Positions 33,208-33,360 of a stretch of 33,360 nt of DNA are shown here, piece by piece. Location: contig JAPLNL010000050.1 of assembly GCA_026692905.1 (NCBI GenBank), positions 1 to 33,360 on the forward strand, written 5' to 3'. Position 1 is the first letter of the stretch, and each line of letters opens with the position of its first letter. The translations under genes were made by a program, and so were the position numbers. The DNA is from Planctomycetota bacterium (GTDB lineage: Bacteria; Planctomycetota; Planctomycetia; Pirellulales; Pirellulaceae). Below the pieces are notes generated by a model that did not search any database, was not told the DNA's origin, and saw nothing but the letters and a program-made list of their open reading frames with translations.

Positions 33208-33360
33208 GGGAGAGTGAGGCCACCGCTGTAAACATGTTTCCAACGAGTTTACCTAAGTCATTCATTGCTCGGGAGGGTGAGGCTCCTGCCGAACCTTTGC
33301 ACCGTTGGCTCGGCAGGAGCCTCGCCCTCCCTAAGGTTTTCAATGGAATTGACTTTGCAA
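33208..33360. repeat. Second copy of the nested palindromic repeat (cut by window end)
   Basis: This stretch matches 3287-3439 with 5 differences in 153 bases and no gaps. It contains the left outer arm (33208-33235) and the whole inner hairpin (33271-33331); the right outer arm should begin just beyond the window. It starts 42 bases after the rnc stop. Confidence 0.92.

Noticed and set aside
1-33360. CRISPR arrays, tRNA or rRNA genes, prophage or insertion sequence
   Set aside because: Repeats here are palindromic and dispersed rather than regularly spaced direct repeats. I saw no tRNA-like cloverleaf or rRNA-like sequence in the gaps, and no transposase, integrase or phage structural gene.

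Overview
The window looks like a chromosomal segment of a planctomycete, most likely a Pirellulaceae-type member of Planctomycetota. Four things point there: a secreted CxPSR-type sulfatase, excisionase-type helix-turn-helix domains fused to unusual partners, a Tat-exported xylose-isomerase-like protein, and interspersed palindromic repeats of a kind I recall from Rhodopirellula-type genomes. Genes are mostly single or in short runs of two, on both strands, with no phage, IS element, CRISPR array, rRNA or tRNA that I could recognise. Family names come from motif reading only; no search was run.

Layout. 1-247 and 3125-3537 carry palindromic repeats around a large membrane/coiled-coil protein (248-3124, minus). 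3538-6264 holds a Tat-exported sugar isomerase/epimerase-like protein, divergent from a translationally coupled pair: an HTH-PTS EIIA fusion and a receiver-like protein. 6419-7567 is a membrane acyltransferase. 7819-10106 is a tight pair, a bifunctional-nuclease (BFN) protein and an HSP90-like ATPase, convergent with a secreted thermonuclease-like protein. 10890-13832 holds a DHH phosphoesterase-like protein, a PDZ-like protein and a DUF3754/TMEM143-like membrane protein. 13964-15824 has rsmH (16S rRNA methyltransferase) and def (peptide deformylase), convergent. 15950-17926 is a secreted protein plus a TolQ/ExbB channel with no ExbD nearby. 18176-21144 has a sulfatase convergent with a membrane-anchored FMN/Fe-S glutamate-synthase-like protein. 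21548-26059 has a secreted protein of a family I associate with planctomycetes, overlapping at its 3' end a coupled pair: a GT87-type glycosyltransferase and a GGDEF/degenerate HD-GYP protein. 26494-33165 holds a TolC-family protein, an HTH protein with a long acidic Gly/Ser tail and a membrane anchor, a CapA-like protein, a ferredoxin-reductase/ferredoxin fusion and RNase III. 33208-33360 is another repeat copy, cut by the window end.

The strongest non-gene signal is a nested double palindrome. It is present nearly complete at 3287-3469, at 33208-33360 (5 differences in 153 compared bases) and as a rearranged copy at 1-169. Among the genes, the least ordinary items are the HTH-EIIA/receiver-like pair, the BFN/HSP90-like pair, the GGDEF protein whose HD-GYP half has lost several metal ligands, and the thermonuclease whose catalytic Arg is Gln. 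I see nothing that proves a new system; these are the places to look.
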